A DNA stretch of 13,922 nucleotides from Gelatoporia subvermispora B (Eukaryota > Basidiomycota > Agaricomycetes > Polyporales > Gelatoporiaceae), in contig KB445834.1 of assembly GCA_000320605.2 (NCBI GenBank), positions 1 to 13,922 of the forward strand, read 5' to 3'. Below the pieces are notes generated by a model, which saw only the letters and a program-made list of their open reading frames with translations, was not told the origin of the DNA and did no database searches. Below are positions 1 through 8,870 of this stretch, one piece after another. Both the position numbers and the translations under genes were made by a program. The number at the start of each line of letters is the position of its first letter. Within the stretch, counting starts at the first letter, position 1.

Positions 1-1253
1 ATTCGTGAGATCGGGGAGACGAGGTACAATCGAGGTTCGAGCTGGCCTGTACCGTATGTAGCGGTTCTGGCCCAGGACCGTCTCACCAGCCACTGACTAC
101 GATGTTCTAACAGCTTCACACCATCCCGGAATTCGTCTCCGTGCAGTGCCGTGCTACTGGACGTCGTGCTCAAGCGCGACGAGTCCCATGCATGGCGTAC
201 TCGGTGCTCTCGACGGCTACATCGCCACCCAAATTGCTTCGCATGATTTTTCTTGTAACCCATCGCAACACGTTTTGGGAGCAAAGATACGCGCTATACG
301 AGCTCAATAGCGTCACACACGAAGATCGCGTGTTGCAACCAGCGTGAGCATCCTTTCTACTCGCTATATGCTGTACAGCGTCGCTCATTAGGCTGCGCAC
401 ATAACCCACAGCTTGCATGGTCATCTCCAACCCTGTGCATATCGATATTCAGGACGACGATCTGTAGCAAATTCAATGAGTAAGTAAATTCTGGCAGCGC
501 AATTTCCTGAGAGGTACTAATAATTGACAGGTACCGGAATACATGTATCAAATGCCTGCGATGTCTGATCCTGCATCGTCGTTCCTCGGCCCTGACAGCC
601 TCAAGATGTTTTCTCGAGCGTAGAGCCAGGGGCGCTCGTACCAGGCTCGCGAGCTCGGAACATAGCCTGAGCACGCAATTTCATAGTTCACCATGTCACA
701 GCCCGCCTAGAAACTACTGCACTTGCATATAGACATTGTGCACGAGTCAGTATTGTGAAAGACGCCCTCGCATTCTATATGGGCCATACCCTACCGTGAA
801 TGGTTCCCTCAACATCTGGCAGGTCGGACCCCATATCCCGGCCCAAAGGACGTGCGTCCATTTACGTCCAGTTCTCGGGTCAGTATGTCGTCCACGGGCA
901 GTGCACTATGGCGCATGTACTGTTTCTGCACAGGCGGATGCAATCCAAATGCCTACCCTGTCCAAAACCAGTGACTGCTTGACACTTGAGGCAGACGACT
1001 ATGGTGTGCCTTGCCGGCATGAGGCGCTGGACGTCGTACTCGGCGTCCTCATGTTCCGACGCAAACCCTAAATTCTGCAGGTGTGAGGCGGCGGAAATAG
1101 CCCCAAGATTCCCTGGGACAAGGTCTCAATTGAGGACGTTCGAACACGTGGTTCCATGAATTCTCGAGGCGGTCCTTGTCTGTGCGCCTGATACGCTCAC
1201 CACTCTCCCTGCTTCGTTACCAGCTCGAAGACCTCACGATACCACCCATCACG
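1..1253. other. 5' flank without a supportable gene
   Basis: No frame here reads like a known protein. Two weak signals exist and are described separately: an orphan intron-like segment near 480-530, and a minus-strand coding-like remnant at about 736-1075. The last part must hold the promoter and 5' untranslated region of the NLR gene that starts at 1254, but I see no convincing TATA box close to that start. Confidence 0.5.
736..1075 (-). pseudogene. Possible remnant of an unknown gene
   Basis: Reading the minus strand from about 1070 downwards gives roughly 33 codons without a stop that look coding, including the stretch HTIVVCLKCQAVTGFG with a CxxC pair. This is followed by a GTAGGC donor-like site. 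Further down, in another frame, a second coding-like stretch contains PVDDILTREL. The two parts are not in one frame and no complete set of splice sites joins them. I cannot name a family. It may be a decayed exon pair or chance, so the call rests only on amino acid texture. Confidence 0.15.
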
Positions 1254-1991
1254 ATGTCCCACCGTATATCTCAATTTCTGGAACGCGCCAAATTGAAAGC
1301 GACATCCCCGAGAGCGTTGTCTGCGGAGCGGAATGGCTGGCTCGTACTCAAGAAGGTGTTGGACGACATAGCGGAAGCAGCCGACATGTGTCCCCCGCTC
1401 AAGACTGTGCTCAAGGGAGTCGTCGCTGTGATGGAGCATGTGGATGTGCGTGCATACTCCATCAACGTGCTCTTTTAACGCTGTCGTTGATGGACGACAC
1501 ATGAGGCAGACTGTAAAGGATGTAAAGGACGGTTTCTCGAAGATAGCCTCCAGACTCGAGGGTTTTCAAACCATATTCGAACAATATCGGTCTCAAATGA
1601 TACCACCTGTGATTAGAATGCGTCTTAAAAGGCTATCAGAGTAAGATCAGGCATCGAATTTGCGCATCCAGCCATTCATCTATACTTCTAGGGAGCTCGT
1701 ACCCATCGGGACCACGATCCGGGAGAAGATGGGGCAAGGCGTCACCAAGCGCGCTTTCAAGGCACTCAAGGATGTAGAAGATGTCAAAGACATTTTTGAG
1801 ACACTCGCAACACTACTAGAGAAATATCAAGTACGCGCCCTTCTCGTAATTCCGCATCGTGTCTCCTAACAGCGGCTTTGCGGTCCTCAGATTGAGTGCA
1901 ATCTCAGTATAGAGCTGAATGTACTTGACAGTGTCGCTGAACGTAAGCACCAGTATTAGAGTCAATGCAAAACCGAACTAACTATATCCAG
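1254..1991 (+). other. N-terminal effector region of the NLR, four introns
   Basis: Exons 1-4 encode about 171 residues before the NACHT exon. The sequence is helical and amphipathic, with DDIAEAADMCPPLKTVLKG near the start and repeated Glu/Lys/Leu-rich segments later. This resembles the MLKL_NTD/HeLo-like four-helix bundles seen at the front of basidiomycete NLRs, but that is family-level inference and I see no diagnostic motif. Introns: 1446-1509 (phase 0, GTGCGT donor), 1641-1691 (phase 2, GTAAGA donor, TTCTAG acceptor), 1831-1890 (phase 0, CTAAC branch, CTCAG acceptor) and 1943-1991 (phase 1, GTAAGC donor, CTAAC branch, CCAG acceptor). The second is a multiple of three but holds an in-frame TAA, so its retention would stop translation. 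Confidence 0.75.
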
Positions 1992-4900
1992 GCCTTCTCG
2001 AGAAACTTGGGCATGTTAAGGACGCTGGTATTGATAGCCAGACGGGCGACGCATGCATGGAAGCCACACGTGTAGAGCTCCTCAACGAGATCGATATTTG
2101 GAATGGCGATCCCGATGTGGCTCGGATCTTCTGGCTGAGTGGTATGGCCGGCACCGGCAAATCTGCGATTGCCCGCTCTGTTTGTCACGGATTGCGCAAG
2201 CGCAAGGACAACCTGCTGGGCGCAAGCTTCTTCTGTTCCAGAGGAGTCCGCGACGACGTGAAACGAATCATCCCGACTCTCGCAGAATCGCTTTCTCGTC
2301 ACCATGTGGCCTACAGGCTGGCCCTGCTAGACATTCTACGGGACGAGCCGGATATTGGACACTATACTATCCCAATACAAGTTGAGCGATTACTCGAGAA
2401 GCCTCTTAGCCATGCGTTCGTCGAGGGACAGCCCATGTTGACATTGGTGGTGGACGCGCTTGACGAATGCTCGGATACCAAAGCCGTACAATCCCTACTC
2501 TCAGCACTTGTACCCCGCTCGCGTGGCATTCCAATCAAGTTCTTCCTCACTTCCCGCCCCGAGCCACACATTCAGTCTCATTTCAAGTCGACACAGCGTG
2601 ACCTGCATAACACATTGCGGTTGCACGATATCGAGCACAGCGTTGTTGAAGCTGACATCCGCTTCTACTGCACGAAACGTCTTGAAGACATACGTGCTTC
2701 TCATGAAGCTCGGGAGCCTCCATATGAGTTTCCTGCAGAGTGGCCGTCGAAACAGGACATAGACACACTCACAAGGCAAGCAGGCAGGTTGTTCATCTAC
2801 GCCTTCACTGGGATGTGCTATATCGAGGAGGAACGACCCATGGAACGCCTTCTTCGGTTTACAAGGCTTGATGTTATCCCTGAACGACCCGTGACAAAAC
2901 CTTTGGATGACATGTATTCATTGGTGCTCGCCAATGCGTTGGACTCCAACTTGCGTGCGCAGGACGAAATTCAGAAGACAAAACAGTTATTGGCCATTAT
3001 TCTTGTCCTGCGAGAGTCCCTGACTGTAACAGCCCTCAGCCAGCTGATCGACATGCCTGCTCAAGACATAAGAGGTTTGCTTGGACGACTGCATGCGGTA
3101 GTATACACGCCAGTGCACAACGACAGAGGAAATATCACCACATTCCATGCCTCTTTCGAAGACTACCTTACATCCCCTGCTCGTGCACCTGAGGCGTTTA
3201 GGATCGATCATTCCGAAGGCCATGAGGCTCTCGCAACTGCATGCATCCGAATCATGGCCTCGGACGCACTATATTTCAATGTCTCTGGATCTCGCACGTC
3301 CTATCTGCCGAATTCGCAACAAACCTTTGCACTGATCTCGACTTCGCTCACATACTTGTGCCTTCACTGGGTTCATCATTTCATCCAGGTTACCGACCCA
3401 TCACCATTGGTTGCATCAGTCTATCCGGTATTGCACAAGAAGATCCTATTCTGGCTTGAAGTGCTCAGCGCAAAAGGACATGCGAGGCTGGCACTGGGTC
3501 TTTTACACCGAGTGTTGACCGCAGAGAATATCGTAAGCAAAACCGTATTTGTGCGACAACTGCGAATTGACGTACCTGGATTCCTTAGCGTGATCGGCTC
3601 TCTCCCGAGATGCTCGAATTTTTACGAGATGCAAAGGACTTCTTAATGCTAGGACACGACGCGATCGAGCTCAGCGCACCGCACATCTACCTCTCGGTTC
3701 TTCCATCGCTAAGCCCATCTTCCACGATCGCGAAAACCTTCTGGCCGAAGTTTCGCAATGTCCTCATATACGATGTGACCGGCATACATAGGTCACGGGG
3801 GCCACTTCTGCAGATGTCAGGACATGCTGGGACAGTTTACTCCCTCGCATTTTTACCTGACGGAACCCGCGTGGTATCGGGATCGGGGGATAAGGCAGTT
3901 CGGATTTGGGATGCGCGGACAGGCGATCTGCTTATGGACCCTCTTGAGGGACACCGTGACAAGGTCGTCTCTGTGGCCTTCTCACCAGACGGAGCGGTGG
4001 TAGTCTCGGGGTCCCTGGACGAGACGATTCGAATCTGGAATGCAAAGACAGGAGAGCTGATGATGGATCCTCTTGAGGGGCACGGCAATGGAGTTCTTTG
4101 CGTCGCTTTCTCACCAGATGGAGCGCAAATTGTCTCCGGGTCAAAAGATCATACATTGCGACTCTGGGATGCAAAAACCGGGCATCCATTGCTGCGCGCC
4201 TTTGAGGGGCACACTGGTGACGTTAACACTGTCATGTTCTCACCAGACGGAAGGCGAGTGGTCTCCGGTTCGGCCGACAGTACAATCCGGATCTGGGATG
4301 TGATGACGGGAGAGGAAGTGATGGAGCCTCTTCGAGGACACACCGGTACAGTCACGTCAGTCGCGTTCTCCTCCGACGGGACCAAAATTGCCTCGGGGTC
4401 AGAAGACATCACAATCAGGCTCTGGGATGCCCGAACGGGTGCCCCAATCATTGACCCCCTGGTGGGACACACCGAATCGGTCTTTTCGGTGGCATTCTCA
4501 CCTGATGGGACCCGAATCGTCTCTGGTTCATCTGACAAGACGGTTCGACTTTGGGATGCAGCGACGGGGCGCCCAGTGATGCAGCCATTCGAGGGTCACA
4601 GTGATGCTGTCTGGTCTGTCGGGTTCTCACCCGATGGGAGAACAGTTGTCTCCGGCTCAGGAGACAAGACGATTCGACTTTGGAGTGCAAATGCCATGGA
4701 CACGATGCTATCCCCTGATGCCGCATCGAGTGGTACTGAAATTCACGATGGGACCTTGTCACTGAGTTCCCGACTTGGAGTTCTGGTTGACGATGACGAT
4801 TCAAGTCCTGGTACCAACATGAAGCCGAGGAACATACCTTCGGAGAGCCCTCAGGGCCACGGCGGCACAGTCCTGTGTGTTGCATTCACACCGGATAGGA

Positions 4901-6118
4901 TCCCAGGTTGTGTCGGGATCGGAGGACAAGACGGTCTCGCTATGGAATGCGCAGACAGGCTCTCCAGTCCTCGATCCTCTCCAGGGCAATGGTCACCTCG
5001 TGACATGCCTTGCGGTATCGCCAGATGGGAGCTGTATCGCTTCTGGCTCAGCTGACGAGACGATCCACCTTTGGGATGCAAGGACCGGCAGACAAGTGGC
5101 GGACCCTTGCAGCGGACACGGAGGCTGGATGTCGTCGGTTGTTTTCTCACCAGATGGGACCCGACTCGTTTCGGGCTCGTCTGACCACACAATCCGGATC
5201 TGGGATGTCAGGACAGGGAGGCCGGTGATGGAACCTCTCGAGGGACATAGCGACGCAGTCTGGTCAGTCGCGATCTCACCAAACGGGACACAAATCGTCT
5301 CTGGATCCGCGGACAACACACTCCGGCTCTGGAATGCAACGACAGGCGATCGGCTGATGAGGCCTCTCAAGAGACACAGCACTCAGGTCCTCTCCGTCGC
5401 ATTCTCCCCAGATGGAGCCCGAATCGTCTCTGGCTCGGCGGACGCCACAATTCGGCTCTGGAATGCCCGGACAGGTGGCGCAGCGATGAAGCCTCTCAGG
5501 GGACACACCAATCCGGTCCTGTCTGTCAGCTTCTCACCAGATGGGGAAGTAATTGCCTCTGGATCGATGGACACCACTGTTCGGCTGTGGAATGCGACGA
5601 CCGGGGTCCCAGTGATGAAGCCACTCGAGGGCCACAGCGATGCAGTCCACTCAGTCGCGTTCTCGCCCGATGGGACTCGCCTTGTCTCTGGATCAGACGA
5701 CAACACAATTCGCATATGGGATGTGACGCCGGGAGACTCGTGGTTGTCATCACAAGGCGGACATGGCAGCACAATCTGGAGTGCAATCGCGAGCTCCATG
5801 AGATTCCCGGTAGCGCTGCGACCTGTGCATACACTCGAGCTCGACCACACCGGAACGCCTCACTCCTCTCCGACATCGCAAGCAGGGCCCGAAGAACTGC
5901 CTAATCCATCGTATTTTTGCCTCGAGTCCGGATGGATCAAGGGCCCACAAGACGAGCTCATCATGTGGATCCCGAAGGATTACTGGCGCGGAGTCCTGAT
6001 GCCCCGCACAAAGGTGCTCATTGGAAGATATCGAGCAATGCTGGATGTAAGTAGGTTTGCACATGGCGACTGGTGGACAAAGTGCTATACTCCGAGTATG
6101 ACTTCGAGTAATCCTTGA
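1254..6118 (+). CDS. NACHT-WD40 NLR-like STAND protein, one frameshift
   Basis: This is a fungal NLR-type signalling NTPase, expected in the cytoplasm. Exons by my reading: 1254-1445, 1510-1640, 1692-1830, 1891-1942, 1992-3532, 3589-6118. The introns are 64, 51, 60, 49 and 56 nt and every junction keeps frame. With the extra base near 4897 discounted, the product is 1527 aa. Residues 1 to about 190 are helical and charged. NACHT follows, with Walker A GMAGTGKS at 222-229, Walker B VVDALDE at 324-330 and a sensor-like FFLTSRPEP at 355-363. A helical spacer contains FHASFEDYL at 556-564. Fourteen WD40 repeats run from about 763 to 1408, then a 119-residue tail follows. The start is the ATG in context ACGATGT, with A at -3. 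By family, the propellers bind the ligand and NACHT oligomerises. Alternatives are a recent pseudogene or an assembly error at the indel. Confidence 0.9.
3533..3588 (+). other. Intron 5 of the NLR gene
   Basis: A 56-nt phase-0 intron with GTAAGC donor, a TTGAC branch-like site about 20 nt before the end, and CCTTAG acceptor. It joins the NACHT/spacer frame, which otherwise stops at 3646, to the WD40 frame. The exon reads into CGT GAT CGG at 3589 without a break. Its exact fit in frame and its consensus ends make a true intron much more likely than a second frameshift. Confidence 0.85.
3820..4710 (+). repeat. WD40 repeats 1-7, first predicted beta-propeller
   Basis: Seven tandem units of 129 nt (43 codons) start at 3820, 3949, 4078, 4207, 4336, 4465 and 4594. 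Each has the pattern GH, then V..V.FSPDG, ..VSGS.D.T.R.WD and TG. The seventh unit loses the final TG and P-L segment and runs into a linker of about 45 residues containing DDDD (roughly 4711-4854). Seven units is the number needed to close one beta-propeller. The repeats are much more alike in protein than in third-codon positions, so they are not very recent copies. Confidence 0.93.
4855..5758 (+). repeat. WD40 repeats 8-14, second predicted beta-propeller
   Basis: Seven more units start at 4855, 4985, 5114, 5243, 5372, 5501 and 5630. All are 129 nt except repeat 8, which is 130 nt because of one extra base near 4897. Repeat 12 starts RH instead of GH and repeat 9 starts GN. A degenerate fifteenth start (GHGSTIWS) follows at 5759 but does not continue as a repeat. 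The set of seven fits a second closed propeller after the acidic linker. Confidence 0.93.
4897..4897 (+). other. Single-base insertion (+1 frameshift) in WD40 repeat 8
   Basis: The frame of repeats 1-7 reads TPDR then leaves the WD40 pattern and stops at 5053-5055. Skipping one base here (the A in GGATAGGATCC) gives TPDGSQVVSGSEDKT, a perfect WD40 match that stays open to 6116. No intron fits: the only nearby GT..AG span is about 24 nt, too short, and removing it would delete repeat consensus residues. The base could be a real disabling mutation, a strain polymorphism or a sequencing error. Untreated, the product would be about 1173 aa. Confidence 0.85.
5759..6118 (+). other. C-terminal tail of the NLR after the propellers
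   Basis: The last 119 residues follow the second propeller. They include SGWIKGPQDELIMWIPKDYW, MPRTKVLIG and FAHGDWWTKCY, then a short Ser/Thr-rich end and TGA at 6116-6118. From memory, similar tryptophan-rich tails with a G-W/V-x-x-x-Q-x-x-L-x-x-W-V/I-P core follow the WD40 region in many basidiomycete NACHT-WD40 proteins. The function is unknown. A GTAAGT at 6047 is donor-like, but the frame stays open through it and the residues match the tail, so I treat it as coding. Confidence 0.7.
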
Positions 6119-7518
6119 TCGCACTATCACGAGCTGTATCTCACTTCCCATCACCTCCGTTCTATTTTACAACCTTAGCACGTTCCGTTACATCGCATCA
6201 ACGCTATATAAGACTGACTAATCTGAATATTCCTCTCGGACTCGCATCTCTATCCCGGTCTGACAGGAACCAAATGCTCAGCGAGATAGCCAGCCATAAC
6301 ATGTTCTAGCACCTCCAGCGAACACTGGACGTCGATACTCGATAATTCATGCACGAATAACAGCAGATTGACTGGAGGGTGACTAGAGCTGACCATAATC
6401 TAAGAACAACCCCAGATTACAGTTTTTTTACTGAATCTGAGGCATCTGTCTTTGCGCAGCAGTGGAGGCATGGGATACGGGAGGGACGGAATAGAAGAAG
6501 TCCTAGCTTCGCCCAAAAGCAAAGAGGCGTCAAATCAACTGAATGCGAATGTTCAATCAACGTCAGATACGGGAAGAACAAGAACAACATGATGCGTACG
6601 GAACATGATGCAGCGACCCGTCCGTTGGGTCTTGGTGAAGGGTATAGTCCAGCCCTATGCGCATATACTCGGCCAAACGTTTGTGCGGAATGGCACAGAA
6701 CCAATAATATGTTGGCTGTATCCACCAATGTAGGACTTGCCAAGTCCTGGATGCGCTCGTACCGCTAATTCGAATGCATTGATGATTGCGTGATGACGGT
6801 TGCGGCTCTACAATTCCAAAGGTCAGCCCTCTCAAGGTCGCGATGCAAAAGTAGCTCAACAAAATAGCGCACTGTGTGGGATTCCTGCTCAGCGACGGTG
6901 CCAAAAACAGTTCGCAGTGAGAGACATGAGCCACATCGCGAGGGTGAATGTGCTAGCGACCTTCACAGATCAGAGCAGTGAGCGCGGCCAAACACTACGT
7001 ATGCTGTGTCTCAGATCCTATGAGCAGGGATACGACTGATCAGTGCCTCTGGTATATGGTATGGACTGCGGCGCACAGTCCAGCACGATAGTCAGTGGAC
7101 TCAGTGAAGTGAGCTTGAGCGGTCGGAAGCGACCTCGCCGAGAGATGCAAATATTGTCGGCTCTGAAGCTTGCAAGCCGCCGACCATGCATTGACATCTG
7201 ACAGGATAGCCCCAGACACCAGGAAGAAGCCAGACAAAGACCTGTGCATTCCAGAGCAGCAGCAGGTTCCCAAGTTCGAGTAGGACGAGCCAGCAAGGCG
7301 AGAGCGCTCGCATGACGCGGTCGCCAGACAGGCGCGCGAACGATCTCTCTCCCTTCTCGGTGTCCATCTCCGCGGCCTCTTCATCGACCATGATCGGAAT
7401 TTTGCACCCATGACATCGCCCCGTCTTCCGCTCTATTGCACTGCAAGAACTCCGTCGTGATGCTGCCTATATATACGATCGCCCCGATAGAAGCACAGCT
7501 ACCAGACGCGGAGATACA
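6119..7518. other. Gene-poor stretch downstream of the NLR
   Basis: It holds the presumed 3' untranslated region of the NLR. Open frames here (for example 6379-6768 on plus and 6417-6743 on minus) overlap each other on both strands and show no family pattern. A TATATAAG at 6205-6212 has no credible gene behind it. A minus-strand frame at 7101-7391 with a hydrophobic centre is unremarkable otherwise. I see no terminal repeats, tRNA or other RNA gene. Confidence 0.5.
7468..7475 (+). promoter_or_regulatory. TATA-like box before the small candidate gene
   Basis: TATATATA lies 44-51 bp upstream of the ATG at 7519, a plausible distance for a short leader. Its meaning depends wholly on whether the small gene is real. 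Confidence 0.2.
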
Positions 7519-7751
7519 ATGAAGCCGCCAGGTCGTCTTCAAGGCCAGGAGGACGTCGAGGGTGGATTGGACTGGCTCGGTCATTCCAAGGTACGTAACG
7601 TTATATTCTATAACCCTCTTCGTGCTAGAAAGAGCATTCCGAAGTAGCACCATGGTAGGTCAAGTTCTTCAAGCCTCTGCGCAACCAACCTCCCTTTGAC
7701 CTTGCTCGCATTCCCCCCGAGAAGCTTAATGATGCAAATTCGGATCAATAA
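7519..7751 (+). CDS. Candidate small two-exon gene, 54 aa, unknown
   Basis: Exon 1 (7519-7590) begins at an ATG with A at -3. Exon 2 (7659-7751) ends in TAA. Between them lies a 68-nt phase-0 intron with a GTACGT donor and TAG acceptor. Exon 2 reads VKFFKPLRNQPPFDLARIPP then about ten polar residues, which has a coding texture. TATATATA at 7468-7475 sits about 45 bp before the ATG. I do not recognise a family. It could instead be a fragment of a larger decayed gene, or chance, since minus-strand frames are also open over the same bases. Confidence 0.25.
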
Positions 7752-8193
7752 TACGGCCTGCGTCTGAATCGGCTTGCAAGCACCAACAGGTGGACTTCCT
7801 AGAGGCATTCACCCCCTCGCTGACCATGGGAGCCTGAAATCCATACACTACAATGGCCTTCAGATTTGGCGGTGCTGATTACATATAGTTTAACTCAAGG
7901 CGACTACATCAGGTCATTGGAATTACTTAAATCATGAACGCAGACCGCAGACGTTGCGGCATCGCACTTTGAAACGACCTCAATACCGTTTCCACCCTGC
8001 TCATCTGAAGCGAGAACCCACTTTCTCTTCTGCTACATCGATCAGGGAGACCAATCTCGAGATGCTCGAGGCCGTCATCCCAGCAGCGTGTACGCTGATC
8101 ACTCCCCATTACGCACGATTTGTTCGTGATCAAAGAACCCAGCATGCCTGTATGTAGTCTGCGACGACGGTAGTGCCATCGACTAGGGCAGCT
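7752..8193. other. No supportable gene
   Basis: The stretch between the small candidate gene and the coiled-coil remnant has only short frames on both strands. Some minus-strand frames (7927-8367) are leucine- and arginine-rich, which is what the opposite strand of a Glu/Lys/Gln-rich coiled-coil remnant produces. No repeat or RNA structure was noticed. Confidence 0.4.
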
Positions 8194-8549
8194 ATGGAGA
8201 TTGAGGAGCCTCTGGCCAAGGCCGATAAGCTCACGTAATTCACAGCGCAGACGACGGACGAGAAGGAGGAGCTGTAGAACGGGGAGAAGGGGCCGATGAT
8301 CGAGCTGGCGGACGTGCAGCACAGGGGAAATGCCGAGTTGACCGAGCACAGTCAGAGACGGGCGCAACTGCTAGAAGAGCTGCAGGACGGAGAGGCGGTG
8401 GAGAACGACCTCAATACGATGAGGGGCAAGCCTGCAGTGCCACAGATTAAGCTGCAGCAGAGGAGAACGAGATCAACCTGAAAAACCGCGATATCGAGGT
8501 CCCAGCTGCGAGGCATGAACACATCAACGAAGTAGAAGATGAGTGGTGA
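8194..8549 (+). pseudogene. Decayed coiled-coil protein gene
   Basis: From ATG 8194 the frame reads a Glu/Lys/Gln-rich heptad-like sequence, broken by TAA at 8236 and TAG at 8275. It is then open to 8481 and includes ELTEHSQRRAQLLEELQD and AVENDLNTMRG. The coiled-coil texture continues in a different frame from about 8454, with EENEINLKNRDIE and HEHINEVEDEW, to TGA at 8547. Two in-frame stops and one frame change within 350 bp argue for a pseudogene. The pattern recalls basidiomycete centrosomin/Mto1-like (Cnn_1N) coiled-coil proteins, where an E-x-E-R-I-V-x-V-V-E-x-E-W segment occurs, but this is recall, not a search. Weaker homologous-looking sequence may run on to about 8870. Confidence 0.4.
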
Positions 8550-8870
8550 GAGGTGGTGGAGGAGACCAGAACGTGGATCGCTTTGGGCTCGGTGTGCGTC
8601 TTCTCATCACTACCTACTCCCGTGACGAACAAGTCTCGGCTTTCCTGCAGATCCGCGAGCAACACGAGACCGAGCCGAAGGAACCGCGAATATACACGCC
8701 AAGCTTAAAGCGAAAACGAACGAGCCGCACGAACATTGCGGCTGCTCTGATCAACTCGAGAGAGGACTTTGATGAGGCCATTCCGATAATGTGCAAAACC
8801 CTCCGTCTGGACTTCGAGCCGTCGTTCCAGCTTCATCGCGCATTTACTCCGAGCATGCATTCATGAGCTC

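Noticed and set aside
1590..1691. Alternative 102-nt intron starting at 1590
   Set aside because: It also keeps frame, but the GTCTCA donor is poor, while GTAAGA at 1641 is canonical and retains family-like residues.
3610..3646. Overlap of two long frames, suggesting a second frameshift between NACHT and WD40 parts
   Set aside because: A consensus 56-nt intron at 3533-3588 joins both frames exactly, so no frameshift is needed.
4877..5055. Two separate genes, one with repeats 1-7 and one with repeats 8-14
   Set aside because: The WD40 pattern runs straight through at the 129-nt spacing with one extra base. The second frame has no credible promoter and its ATG at 4877 falls inside a WD40 blade.
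3837..5850. Long minus-strand frames rich in Pro, Ser and Arg opposite the WD40 array
   Set aside because: They recur with the 129-nt repeat and are shadows of codon use in the WD40 repeats.
6047..6118. GTAAGT donor near the NLR 3' end, hinting at a further intron
   Set aside because: The frame stays open and the residues after it fit the tail seen in related proteins, as far as I recall them.
6205..6212. TATATAAG box after the NLR
   Set aside because: No coding frame of substance starts downstream at a fitting distance.
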